The notes: generated by a model from the sequence alone, not told the origin. Shown: positions 24,899 through 32,727, counted from the first letter of the stretch. The stretch is 36,791 nucleotides of DNA from Bacteroidota bacterium (GCA_023251435.1 JAHEYU010000062.1:1-36791), one strand, 5' to 3'. Program-made: numbers and translations.

Positions 24899-26644
24899 TC
24901 AGTTTATCTGTACCAACGAGCCTTTCAGCTTTGCAACGGCGCTGGTTGAAATTTCTGCCCCGGCCGAGCCTTCGCCTTTAAACTGGGCCGAAGCCGATGC
25001 TGTAATATTCACTCCTTCAATCTTAATATCACCGGTTGCCTTTAGTGTAAGATCTTTCGCACTCTCAAGAACAATTCCTGATGAATCCATCACCATTTTG
25101 TTCCCGTTTTTATCTTCCACTTTTATTTCGCCTGCATCGTCGTCAATCAAAATTCGCTGTGAACCAGGCGTTTCAAGCAAAACCGATTTTTTATCGTCGT
25201 TAAAAATGAATTTTATCTTGCTCCGTGTAACAAAACCTTTTTCGTGATTATCGTCGGAAGCTTGCAATGGCGCCGGTTTCGCGCTGCTGTTCAGCATTCC
25301 AAGAACTACCGCGTCATTTGGATTATCGTTTATAAAACCAACAATCACTTCATCACCGATTTCAGGAAGGAAAAAAGTGCCGCGTTCGTTACCTGCATCG
25401 AGCGAAGCAATCCGCGCCCAAATTCCATCCGAAGTATTATCAATCAGCGGGCACCTGATTTTTATACGGTGCTCGTTATTCGGATCCGATTCCAACTGGG
25501 TTACAATCCCGATTTGCAGCCCATGAATCGCCGCAAATAATCCTGAAGCGGGCAGACTGGCAATATTAACACTCTCGGAAAACCAGGCAGGGTTTACTCC
25601 AAACTGGGCATCGGTTGTCCATTGTCCTTCAGTAATTTCGTGACGAATTGCTGAAATGTATATTTTACCATTGAACCGGTCGCCAACGCCCTGTAGCATT
25701 AAAGTTGTATTCGGTTTGCAGGCAGGGATTCCCTGGAATTTCAACCTTCCGCGAACTTTCGACAATTGGTTAAAAAGGGTCCGGGCATTTGCCCAATCCT
25801 GAATGGAGCCATCGGAAGTGGTTCCGCCATAAGTAAGTTTCAGGTTTTCAGTATCGATCACCGAAGCCAAATCGGAAGGGGTTAAGTTTCCGTTGAGGGC
25901 TACAGACGGATCGGCTGCCTCTGCTTCCGAAACTTCCTGCTTCGACTGATCCCACGCGTAAGAAGTAACTTTGCTGAACTGGTTTCTGGCGTCGATCTCG
26001 GCATCGAAGTCGAGCAAAGTGGAGCCAAAGACAACCGTTTGCAATTCAGACTGCGAAAAATCAGGTGCTTTAACAATGATTTTCCCATCATCAACAATGC
26101 AAATTTTTCCGTTGGCCTGCGCCCGTGTGACGATAAAATCCCAATCGGTACAATCGAACTGAACAAGTTCTTTGTGCTGCTGAGTGGTAGGACCGACATC
26201 ACTTTCAAGACCATAAGAGGCAATTATTTCGTCAATAATTTCGCTGTCTTTGCTGTCAGTAAAGTATTTACTTTTTCGTCCTGAAGTCAGTTTTAACGCT
26301 TTATCGCGGCACTCCACAACCAGAAGCGAATATTGCGGCCTGATTTTCAGGCTGTGTTTGATGATGACACCTTTGAAAATGGTTTCCTCGTCGGAATGAT
26401 ATCCTGCTTTGATTTCAATTTCTTTACCGGGAATCAGTGTACTTTCGTTGCTAACAGAAAATTCCTGACTGGCAGGGTCTCCATCGGTAATTACCAGTTT
26501 TGCCGAAGGCATCCGGTTGATCTCTTTTTCAACGCTGATGTTCAACACATTGACTGAAGCCGAAAGTTCGGTTCCGTCAATCAGCACCTTAAAAGTGACC
26601 AGATCGGCTGATCGTGAGGTTTGTATGTTCCGGGGAAATACCAT
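24899..26644 (-). CDS. VgrG-like central spike protein (Afp8/Pvc8-like)
   Basis: 581 residues. The gp27-like hub occupies about 15-355 (for example CRDKALKLTSGRKSKYF and FDCTDWDFIVTRAQANGK). An OB-fold gp5-like domain occupies about 373-452 (IGIVTQLESDPNNEHRIKI, DGIWARIASLDAGNERG, LPEIGDEVIVGFINDNP). The tail (about 470-581) is a repeating beta-strand needle (ILIDDDAGEIKVEDKNGNK, DLTLKATGDIKIEG). This is the Afp8/Pvc8 arrangement, the central needle pushed through the target membrane. No lysozyme or toxin extension is present. A 146-bp spacer separates it from its PAAR tip gene. Confidence 0.93.
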   Translation of the reverse strand: MVFPRNIQTSRSADLVTFKVLIDGTELSASVNVLNISVEKEINRMPSAKLVITDGDPASQEFSVSNESTLIPGKEIEIKAGYHSDEETIFKGVIIKHSLKIRPQYSLLVVECRDKALKLTSGRKSKYFTDSKDSEIIDEIIASYGLESDVGPTTQQHKELVQFDCTDWDFIVTRAQANGKICIVDDGKIIVKAPDFSQSELQTVVFGSTLLDFDAEIDARNQFSKVTSYAWDQSKQEVSEAEAADPSVALNGNLTPSDLASVIDTENLKLTYGGTTSDGSIQDWANARTLFNQLSKVRGRLKFQGIPACKPNTTLMLQGVGDRFNGKIYISAIRHEITEGQWTTDAQFGVNPAWFSESVNIASLPASGLFAAIHGLQIGIVTQLESDPNNEHRIKIRCPLIDNTSDGIWARIASLDAGNERGTFFLPEIGDEVIVGFINDNPNDAVVLGMLNSSAKPAPLQASDDNHEKGFVTRSKIKFIFNDDKKSVLLETPGSQRILIDDDAGEIKVEDKNGNKMVMDSSGIVLESAKDLTLKATGDIKIEGVNITASASAQFKGEGSAGAEISTSAVAKLKGSLVQIN

Positions 26645-26683
26645 CAGGATTTGTTTCGGTTATAAGTTATCTTGTTTTTACTT

Positions 26684-26738
26684 GTCATTTGATGGTCATT
26701 CGATTGTCATTTGTTGGTCATTTGTTGGTCATTTGCTG
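26684..26738. repeat. five tandem 11-bp units upstream of the spike gene
   Basis: GTCATTTGTTG-like units begin at 26684, 26695, 26706, 26717 and 26728. Two are identical and the others differ at one to three bases. The array fills much of the 144-bp spacer between the LysM baseplate gene and the spike gene. In the sense direction each unit contains AATGAC, an ATG overlapping a TGA. Confidence 0.85.
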
Positions 26739-26788
26739 TTTTTGCCAATTAATGACTATTAATGGCAACTAAGTGACCATTCTTTAAC

Positions 26789-27493
26789 TCAAGGAACTGA
26801 CTTCGCAATTCCCGCTTTCCCTATCGGCGGGAAGAAGATTTGTTGTCCGGGAGTCAGTTTCCTGAAATTGACCAGCTTATTTACTTTGGCAACTTCGAGG
26901 TAATATTTCGAATCGCCATAAATTCTGAAAGTCATTAACGGCAGCGTATCTCCCTCTTTTACAATGCGAACATGCGTTAGGTCGGGTGAATTGTTGTTTT
27001 CGCGGGCAATGCGTAAATCATCCTCAACAAATCCTTTAAAGGTTGCCCGGGCGCTTGCCCTTACCGGAGTTCCATCAGGTTTAAAAAGCTTAAACGTGAT
27101 TTCCATCTCGCTTAAACTGCCTTTAAACAACAGTGTGCCCCACGAAATTACCAGGTAATTAGGCTTGTGTTCTTCGCCGTTGTAATCGAATATTACCTTT
27201 TTAAACTTCTCGATATCATCAATAATTCCTTCACCCGAGGTATCTTCATATCCTTTAATCACTCCTGAACGGTCGAAAATAAAATCGAGCTGAAGGTCTT
27301 CGGGCAGTGCTTTGTTGAAACGCGGAGCGACCGCACTCGTTCCCTGTGCCTGTGTTTCGTCCTGCTCAATTCGATAATTAATTCGGTAGTTTTCAGGATT
27401 TAACAAGGTATTAAACTCTCCGTCGGCCACTTCCTGTGAAAACTTTTCATCGCGATATGCCTTTATTTTCAGCTTGGTTAATTCGCCGCTCAT
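26789..27493 (-). CDS. LysM-containing baseplate/tube-linker protein (Afp7/Pvc7-like)
   Basis: 234 residues. The N-terminal part (1-about 160) matches the CIS tube-like domain of Pvc7: LTKLKIKAYRD, NPENYRINYRIEQDETQAQG, then LDFIFDRSGVI and NYLVISWGTLLFKG. The C-terminal part (about 173-223) is a LysM: VRIVKEGDTLPLMTFRIYGD, then KLTPGQQIFFPP. In eCIS structures Pvc7/Afp7-type proteins join the tube initiator to the baseplate. It lies 11 bp after the DUF5908 gene. Length is normal for the family. Confidence 0.9.
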   Translation of the reverse strand: MSGELTKLKIKAYRDEKFSQEVADGEFNTLLNPENYRINYRIEQDETQAQGTSAVAPRFNKALPEDLQLDFIFDRSGVIKGYEDTSGEGIIDDIEKFKKVIFDYNGEEHKPNYLVISWGTLLFKGSLSEMEITFKLFKPDGTPVRASARATFKGFVEDDLRIARENNNSPDLTHVRIVKEGDTLPLMTFRIYGDSKYYLEVAKVNKLVNFRKLTPGQQIFFPPIGKAGIAKSVP

Positions 27494-27504
27494 AATCTTC
27501 AGTT

Positions 27505-27669
27505 TTACCGTTCGTGCGTTTTTGAAAGAATTTCGATCACCTGTTCAACGCATTGAGCCACCAGATCGCTTTGAGTTACTTTTCGACCCTGTTCAGTTTC
27601 ATCCGAAGCTTTTGCCTGGCCTTCAGAAACATTTATCCTGATATTCAACTCTTTAATCTCGATGGGCAT
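27505..27669 (-). CDS. DUF5908 small eCIS protein (Afp6/Pvc6-like position)
   Basis: A 54-residue gene beginning MPIEIKELNIRINV and ending EILSKTHER. The MPIEIKEL opening and the single C-terminal helix (LVAQCVEQVIEIL) are the marks of DUF5908, small proteins found beside tube genes in Bacteroidota contractile systems. It starts 1 bp after the second tube gene stops and ends 11 bp before the LysM baseplate gene. Its role is not established; the position corresponds to Afp6/Pvc6. Confidence 0.85.
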   Translation of the reverse strand: MPIEIKELNIRINVSEGQAKASDETEQGRKVTQSDLVAQCVEQVIEILSKTHER

Positions 27670-27670
27670 A

Positions 27671-28102
27671 CTAAAGGATTTTAAAATAATTGTAGCTCAG
27701 TTCAAGTGTTTCGATTACAATCTGGCTCTCTTCGGCATTGAAATCGGCCACTGCCCATTTTACCGGATAAGCGTGAATCACATTCCAGGTCATTAACGGC
27801 TCGTGCTCATCGTTCAGCAACTTGATGATGATGTCGGTGGGTGAATAACTGAAATCTTCGACCGACGACCGGCACCAGTCAATCAATGCTGAATCGGGGA
27901 GCAAGCCACGCTTAAGTACCAGATTCGGGTATCTTGGGCGCAACGGAAGTTTGTGAACAAAGCGGTTTTCTCCTCCTTCGGTAATATCTTCGGTTCCCAG
28001 ATTGTAACTCAATCCGGAGACCGATTGAAATTGATATTCATCAGGCTGATTTCCAAATTCAACCAGAAAATGAAATCCCAAAGGAGGATAATAACTACTC
28101 AT
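27671..28102 (-). CDS. second tail tube protein (Afp5/Pvc5-like tube initiator)
   Basis: 143 residues of the gp19/Hcp-like tube family (PF06841): LGFHFLVEFG, FQSVSGLSYNLG, NLVLKRGLLPDS, then LLNDEHEPLMTWNVIHAYPVKW and IETLELSYNYF. It differs clearly from the neighbouring tube protein while keeping the same length and block order. In Afp and PVC a divergent tube subunit forms the layer that meets the baseplate, and this is the natural assignment here. It is 2 bp downstream of the main tube gene. Confidence 0.9.
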   Translation of the reverse strand: MSSYYPPLGFHFLVEFGNQPDEYQFQSVSGLSYNLGTEDITEGGENRFVHKLPLRPRYPNLVLKRGLLPDSALIDWCRSSVEDFSYSPTDIIIKLLNDEHEPLMTWNVIHAYPVKWAVADFNAEESQIVIETLELSYNYFKIL

Positions 28103-28104
28103 TG

Positions 28105-28536
28105 TTATTCATTTTGAATGTATAATCCTTCGTGCACAATTTCCATTGATTCAATGGCGACTTCATTGCCATCGGCTTTTAAATCGGTTGACTGGATTTT
28201 GCTTGGCCAGGCATTTTTCACTTTCCAAACAACTACTGGTTCGTGTTCTTCATTCAGAAGCTTGATGGTGATATCGCGCCGTTCGATGGTATTTAATTTA
28301 ACCGTATTCCACCACTGATAAAATTCGTTGTCGCTCTGGAATGTGCCTCTTTTTAGGGTAATGTTGCTGAACTTCTGCATTCCAGGCATCTTTAATTTCG
28401 AATATTCGGGACTTGCCCCTTCGCGGTATTCTACCACTTCAGTTTCAACATCCAGCCCCGAAACCTCTGTGAATCCAATTTTAGTTCCACCCCAATCGAC
28501 CTGAAAATGAAACTTTACCAAAGGATAATTTGCCAT
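28105..28536 (-). CDS. main tail tube protein (Afp1/Pvc1-like)
   Basis: 143 residues. The tube signature is strong: VKFHFQVDWGG, GFTEVSGLDVETEVVEYREG, MPGMQKFSNITLKRG, then LLNEEHEPVVVWKVKNAWPSK and ESMEIVHEG. Members stack as hexameric rings to build the inner tube through which cargo travels. It follows the sheath gene by 27 bp, which keeps sheath and tube expression together. Of the two tube proteins this is the one closer to the bulk tube subunit consensus. Confidence 0.93.
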   Translation of the reverse strand: MANYPLVKFHFQVDWGGTKIGFTEVSGLDVETEVVEYREGASPEYSKLKMPGMQKFSNITLKRGTFQSDNEFYQWWNTVKLNTIERRDITIKLLNEEHEPVVVWKVKNAWPSKIQSTDLKADGNEVAIESMEIVHEGLYIQNE

Positions 28537-28563
28537 GATATATAATTTTTAGTTGTTAATTAT

Positions 28564-30519
28564 TTACGATTGCTGCAACTTGTGAGAGAATTTCAGGACA
28601 ATAAATTCAGCAGGACGAACCACTGCGAGGCCAATTTCGATGTGCATGTATCCGTTCAGGATATCATCGGCAGTCATGGTTTGACCAAGCCCCACACGAA
28701 CATAAAAAGCATCGTCGGGTTTTGCTCCGGCCAATGCTCCGGCGCGCCACTGAAGTATCAGGAAGTTCTCGATCATTGCCCTTACTTTTACCCAGGTATT
28801 GGCATCGTTGGGCTCGAAAACAAATTGCGCGGTTGCTTTTTTCACCGATTCTTCGACCATGTTGAAGAATCTGCGAACTGAAACATATCGCCATTCATTG
28901 TCGTTTCCGGCCAAAGTGCGGGCGCCCCAAACCAGGGTACCTTTTCCAGTAAACGAACGAATGGCATTAATTGATTTTCCTGAACCGGCATCCACATTCA
29001 AGCCATCCTGCATGTCGTTGGTAATTTTTACTGAAGGTTTGATGACGTAATTCAGTCCAACATTGGCAGGGGCTTTCCAAACACCACGGTCGCGGTCAAC
29101 ACGTGCATAAACTCCTGCAATGGCCGAACTTGGCGGCATTTTTACGTATAATTTTGCCAGTTGGGCTTTTATTTCGTTGAAAGTCTGGCTGTCTGATTTT
29201 TCGATGGCATTCAGTTTAAGGTTATCCAAATCGCCATTGGTATCGGCAGCACGGGCATCTTCAATCGCTTCAACAACTGGTGGATCAATTAATTCAGCGA
29301 TGTCCTCAATAACCGTTTCAAGGGTTGAAACAGTGGCAACAGCGGCCACCGCTTCGGTTTTTACTGCAGTTCCGTTTGCAGCAGCGGCAATTGCTGCGAT
29401 ATGTGCTTCCAGATTTGTTTTTATGGTTGCGATCGCTCCGCCCAATCCTGTGGTTAATGCAGTTGCGGCGGCAGTTGCGGCAGCGGCTACAGCAGGTGCT
29501 TCGCTTGCGGCAGTAGCAGCAAATGTTGCAGCGGCGGCAGCATCGGTTCCAGATGTTACAACCGAATCAATTAAATCGATAATTGGCTGAATGGCATCAG
29601 TAACCAGGTCTGACTGGGCAAGCGCTTCGGGAGCTGTTAAGCCGTTTATGACAGTCTGGGCATCTGTTAAAGCAGCAATTAAATCAGCACTTTCATCCAA
29701 AGCATTGATAATTTCATCCAAAGCATCGCTGGCATCTTCAAGCGTACTCAATAAAACGGGAGAATTATCGGTGGTATGTTTTAACGTTACTCCTGAAGTA
29801 CTGTAATTGTAATTCATCAGCGTTTCAACAAACGGATAATAGGCTGCTCCATATTTCAGGTAATCTTTTTCGAGGTTGACGCCATCACGCAAACCTTCGG
29901 AAGGTGTTGGATCATCACTTTCATCATCAGAATAAGTATCAAGTATGGTAAACCTATCCTGAAGCTTGTTGCATTGTGTGAGTGCATCCTTGTAAATTGC
30001 ATAGAAATTATCAGATGTTAATGCTGTGGCATCCGGAAACAGGAGTAAAGTAGGCTCGTCTTCTTTTTCCACCTGTGCCAGTCCATCCTGCAGATCATCA
30101 AGCTGAACCGGATTAGTAGCATTTGCTGTGGTTGCAGCTGCATAAGTACTCACTGACGTAATGTAACATGGACCTCCTCCATTTGCAAAATACAAACGCA
30201 ATGCATAATACATTAGGAAAGGAGATTTTGTAGCAGGTTGCGGAGCTGTAATTGAGCGGGTTACCACACCGTTAACAGTTACATCATTAATTTTAACTTC
30301 GATTCCGGTTTCGGGTGCGGCACCACCAAAATGAGTTTCGTAATCTAACAGCGATGTAATTCTGAAAGGAACAAGAATGAGGTCTCCGGTTTCCTTTTTG
30401 ATCGCTTTCTCAGTATAACCAATAAAGGCTGGGATCGCAGTTTCGACCTGTGCTACCGATGGCGGGAATTTTGCAATTTCCTCGATGTAAACACCGGGTG
30501 TTTTGTACGTTGTTGCCAT
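28564..30519 (-). CDS. contractile tail sheath protein with large Ala-rich insertion (Afp2/Pvc2-like)
   Basis: 651 residues. The N-terminus TYKTPGVYIEEIAKFPPSV with PAFIGYTEKA, and the C-terminal half (about 463-651: SSAIAGVYARVDRDRGVWKA, RRFFNMVEESVKKAT, FEPNDANTWVKVRAMIENFL, VRPAEFIVLKFSHKL in blocks), are classic sheath sequence. Between them, residues about 255-455 form an Ala-rich helical stretch (dense A/T runs at 325-400) that most sheaths lack or have in shorter form. It should lie on the outer surface. Only one sheath gene is present, unlike the several of Afp/PVC. It is the second gene of the operon. Confidence 0.93.
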   Translation of the reverse strand: MATTYKTPGVYIEEIAKFPPSVAQVETAIPAFIGYTEKAIKKETGDLILVPFRITSLLDYETHFGGAAPETGIEVKINDVTVNGVVTRSITAPQPATKSPFLMYYALRLYFANGGGPCYITSVSTYAAATTANATNPVQLDDLQDGLAQVEKEDEPTLLLFPDATALTSDNFYAIYKDALTQCNKLQDRFTILDTYSDDESDDPTPSEGLRDGVNLEKDYLKYGAAYYPFVETLMNYNYSTSGVTLKHTTDNSPVLLSTLEDASDALDEIINALDESADLIAALTDAQTVINGLTAPEALAQSDLVTDAIQPIIDLIDSVVTSGTDAAAAATFAATAASEAPAVAAAATAAATALTTGLGGAIATIKTNLEAHIAAIAAAANGTAVKTEAVAAVATVSTLETVIEDIAELIDPPVVEAIEDARAADTNGDLDNLKLNAIEKSDSQTFNEIKAQLAKLYVKMPPSSAIAGVYARVDRDRGVWKAPANVGLNYVIKPSVKITNDMQDGLNVDAGSGKSINAIRSFTGKGTLVWGARTLAGNDNEWRYVSVRRFFNMVEESVKKATAQFVFEPNDANTWVKVRAMIENFLILQWRAGALAGAKPDDAFYVRVGLGQTMTADDILNGYMHIEIGLAVVRPAEFIVLKFSHKLQQS

Positions 30520-30629
30520 AGTGTTCCGTTTTAAGATTTATAATTTTATATGCATTTAATCAGACATCTGGGATACTCTGCTTGATTTAAGTTATGTATG
30601 CCACCTTGCCGGTTTTATAAAGTTACACG

Positions 30630-31220
30630 TTATTGATGTTTAACGACATCCGTAATTTCCGTAATAACTTTTGCTGTTCCTATAAGTTCTTTGCGGTCGA
30701 TTTCAACAAGCTGAATCTTGTAAATCACTGAGGGTAACTGTCTTCCGCCCAATGTTCCCCATACATAGTTTAGTTCTTCGAAAGTGGGAGTGTACAATTC
30801 TATAATAAGCTTAAAGTGTTCGAGTACATCAAAATCTTCTTTGGTTTCAAAAATTGTATTTTCTGAAGTGAAGATTTTTTTCCCCTGAAAAAACTCAATG
30901 GTTTTTGAGATGCTACGCAAAGAATTGGTGTAAGTATTGCAGTTTCCGCTAATTAGCAAAAACAGATTCAGATGGACTGGTGGATTTCGATACTCAGTAG
31001 TAGTCTTATCAATGACTTTGTAATTAGGAAGATTCTTGAGGGTCGCTTCTTCTTCAAGATTCAACAGTGTCAATACAACCTTATTGGTCAGTTTTTCCGT
31101 ATTTTCGGAGGAAGTTTCGAACAAGGCAATATTTTCGATTGTAACCAGATTTGATAAACCTGCTGTTGTCAGATAATTATCGAGTTGCTGGCTAATAATT
31201 TGAATGGCTTCATAGATCAT
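30630..31220 (-). CDS. eCIS terminal cap protein (Afp16/Pvc16-like, DUF4255)
   Basis: 196 residues. The DUF4255 opening MIYEAIQIISQQLDNYL, with VVLTLLNLEEEATLKN, the RNPPVHLNLFLLI strand and SISKTIEFFQGKKIFTSEN, is diagnostic. Afp16/Pvc16 caps the distal end of tube and sheath and sets particle length together with the tape measure. It is the first gene of the operon, in contrast with Afp/PVC where the cap gene is last. The 110-bp gap to the sheath gene could hold a second promoter, but I could not place one. Confidence 0.88.
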   Translation of the reverse strand: MIYEAIQIISQQLDNYLTTAGLSNLVTIENIALFETSSENTEKLTNKVVLTLLNLEEEATLKNLPNYKVIDKTTTEYRNPPVHLNLFLLISGNCNTYTNSLRSISKTIEFFQGKKIFTSENTIFETKEDFDVLEHFKLIIELYTPTFEELNYVWGTLGGRQLPSVIYKIQLVEIDRKELIGTAKVITEITDVVKHQ

Positions 31221-31561
31221 GGCAATTGATTTATTTGGTGCTTATTAAAATAAATTACCAACAAACATTTACCCTTTTTCGATCTGGTATAGCTTTGAAT
31301 AAGAATTACCACTTAAATAATAAATTTATCGGCAATCATTATCCTGATGATGGTTAGGCTGCATCCGGGGGAGGATAAATAGAAACTAAATCCCTGCAGT
31401 TAATCTTTCGTGAGTTTGGATTTATTTTCTCCGGATTTGATAATCAAATTTACAACAATCAGTTACCAAAGACAATAGTTGATGTAATGATTTTGTTTTT
31501 AATAATTAATTCAGAAATTTGAGCAAAGGTTACCCTATCTTGTCAAGAATATTTTCAATAA

Positions 31562-31586
31562 AATAGATTAGCCCATTTAATCTATT
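31562..31586. promoter_or_regulatory. palindromic candidate operator upstream of the methyltransferase operon
   Basis: AATAGATTA (31562-31570) and TAATCTATT (31578-31586) form a perfect 9-bp inverted repeat with a 7-base spacer. It lies about 80 bases upstream of the promoter of the plus-strand operon, in the 497-bp divergent region shared with the eCIS operon. No U tract follows, so a terminator is unlikely. A second, 15-base palindrome, ATTTGATAATCAAAT, is at 31435-31449. The rest of 31221-31666 is AT-rich with no gene recognised. An operator role is inference. Confidence 0.4.
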
Positions 31587-31666
31587 GTGATACAATCATG
31601 TACAGAAAGAAAAAAAAATACATATTCCGGGACTTATCTGGAATCATATTAAATTATCTATATATA

Positions 31667-31697
31667 TTGATTTGATATATTTTTAACTTTATCTTTG
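31667..31697 (+). promoter_or_regulatory. Bacteroidota-type promoter of the methyltransferase operon
   Basis: TTG at 31667-31669 and TATCTTTG at 31690-31697 match the -33 TTG and -7 TAnnTTTG elements used by Bacteroidota primary sigma factors, with a 20-base spacer. Transcription should begin near 31703, giving a leader of about 15 bases before the ATG at 31718. Confidence 0.75.
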
Positions 31698-31717
31698 CAC
31701 CTCAAAATTGAAATTTC

Positions 31718-32359
31718 ATGGATACAATCGAAATTGCCGGAAGATACTCTGCATTGGCCAACGACACTTGTTGCTTGTCGTGCGGAGGAGCAGCCGAAAA
31801 AAGCGAAGCAAAAACCGGGGAGGTTTGTATTGATTTGGGAAGTGGCCGTGGAACAGATGTTTTGCGCCTTGCCGAAGAAGTTGGCGAAGGTGGTTTTGTT
31901 TATGGAATTGATGTTACCGAGGAAATGATCCGAAAAGCCACATCGACAGCTGCAAAAATGGGTGTCGAAAATGTGAAATTTATTCAGGCCGATTTGGAGC
32001 AGATTCCTTTGGAAGATGAAATTGCCAACCTGATTATTTCAAATTGCACCCTGAACCATGTTTCAAACAAAGTAAAAGTTTGGGCCGAAATTTACCGCTT
32101 GCTGAAGAACGGTGGTCGGTTTGTAATTAGCGATATATATTCAAGTGAGCCTGTTCCTGAAGAATATGCCAATGACCCGGAAGCAGTAGCCGAATGTTGG
32201 GCAGGTTCGATTACCAAAGCCGAATATCTCGCGATCATTAAAAATGCCGGATTTAAAGATTTCACGATTATGGAAGAAAGCCAGCCTTATCCGAAAGGCA
32301 AAATTGAAGTGTCGAGTTTTACCATTACAGCGAAGAAAGACGAATTTAGTTGCTGTTGA
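31718..32359 (+). CDS. ArsM-like SAM-dependent methyltransferase with Cys pairs at both ends
   Basis: 213 residues. The Rossmann methyltransferase core is clear: VCIDLGSGRGTDVLRLA (36-52) binds SAM, VYGIDVTEEMI (61-71) is motif II, and LIISNCTLNHVSNK with EIYRLLKNGGRFVISDI follows. Cys110 in SNC and Cys160 in AECWAGS stand where arsenite methyltransferases carry their two conserved arsenic-binding cysteines. Extra thiols are CCLSCGG at 18-24 and the final CC at 212-213. Bacterial ArsM proteins are usually about 260-290 residues or longer, so this one is short at the C-terminus. The substrate could be arsenite, another soft metalloid, or a protein or peptide thiol. It is first in an operon with a radical SAM enzyme and a thioredoxin system. 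Confidence 0.82.
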   Translation: MDTIEIAGRYSALANDTCCLSCGGAAEKSEAKTGEVCIDLGSGRGTDVLRLAEEVGEGGFVYGIDVTEEMIRKATSTAAKMGVENVKFIQADLEQIPLEDEIANLIISNCTLNHVSNKVKVWAEIYRLLKNGGRFVISDIYSSEPVPEEYANDPEAVAECWAGSITKAEYLAIIKNAGFKDFTIMEESQPYPKGKIEVSSFTITAKKDEFSCC

Positions 32360-32361
32360 AA

Positions 32362-32520
32362 CAAGTTTCAAGTTCCAAGTCAAGTTCGCCCTGTAATTTC
32401 AGGGTGTTTAGCACCAGAGGTGCGAAATATTTGTTGAATAGATAAAGAAAAGATGGTTGCCGTCCGCGATATAAGTTTGATCAACGCAAAAACTTCCTTT
32501 CGGACGGAAAGAGGTTGCCT
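32362..32520. repeat. structured intergenic element, likely dispersed repeat
   Basis: The region opens with a CAAGTT-rich tract (32362-32386). Three inverted repeats follow: CCCTG/CAGGG (32389-32393 with 32400-32404), GCACC-AGA-GGTGC (32411-32423) and CCGTCCG/CGGACGG (32460-32466 with 32501-32507). The stretch GGTGCGAAATATTTGTTGAA resembles intergenic sequences I recall as recurring in many Bacteroidota genomes; that is memory, not a search. No protein is apparent. It may also act as the transcript end of the methyltransferase gene. Confidence 0.5.
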
Positions 32521-32614
32521 AAATAATTGAAAAGTCTGAGAGTATTTATATTGAACTTTGGTTCATTTAACCTACTTTTATTCTCTATAGTTTAATCAAT
32601 GCAAAATTCTCGAA

Positions 32615-32710
32615 ATGAAAAGTTTAGTAAAAAAAGCCCGCAAGGGACAGATTAAACAGGCGCAATGCTGTGCCAAACAATCACAGATTATTGCCGGATG
32701 CCACGATTAA
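32615..32710 (+). CDS. 31-residue Cys-containing ORF, candidate peptide precursor
   Basis: A short ORF starts at an ATG at 32615 and stops at TAA 32708-32710. It begins with a very basic segment (MKSLVKKARKGQIKQ), continues with QCCAKQ (Cys18, Cys19) and ends AGCHD (Cys29). It lies between an ArsM-like methyltransferase and a radical SAM/SPASM enzyme, where RiPP precursors are often found. The basic leader-like half and Cys-bearing core-like half fit that role, but there is no homology evidence. It could be a chance frame; the last codons overlap a CCACGATTAA direct repeat. Confidence 0.35.
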   Translation: MKSLVKKARKGQIKQAQCCAKQSQIIAGCHD

Positions 32711-32727
32711 GGCGTCCACGATTAATG

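Noticed and set aside
26684-26738. A short CRISPR array
   Set aside because: The units are 11 bp with no spacers, and no cas gene is present.
29120-29590. A 156-codon Ala/Ser-rich plus-strand frame opposite the sheath gene
   Set aside because: It mirrors the Ala-rich insertion of the sheath (GC-rich repeats stay open on both strands) and has no independent support.
10526-31220. A prophage or a type VI secretion system
   Set aside because: There are no capsid, portal, terminase, integrase or lysis genes, and no TssB/C/J/L/M or ClpV. DUF4255, the tape-measure C-terminus and the Pvc15-like ATPase mark an eCIS.
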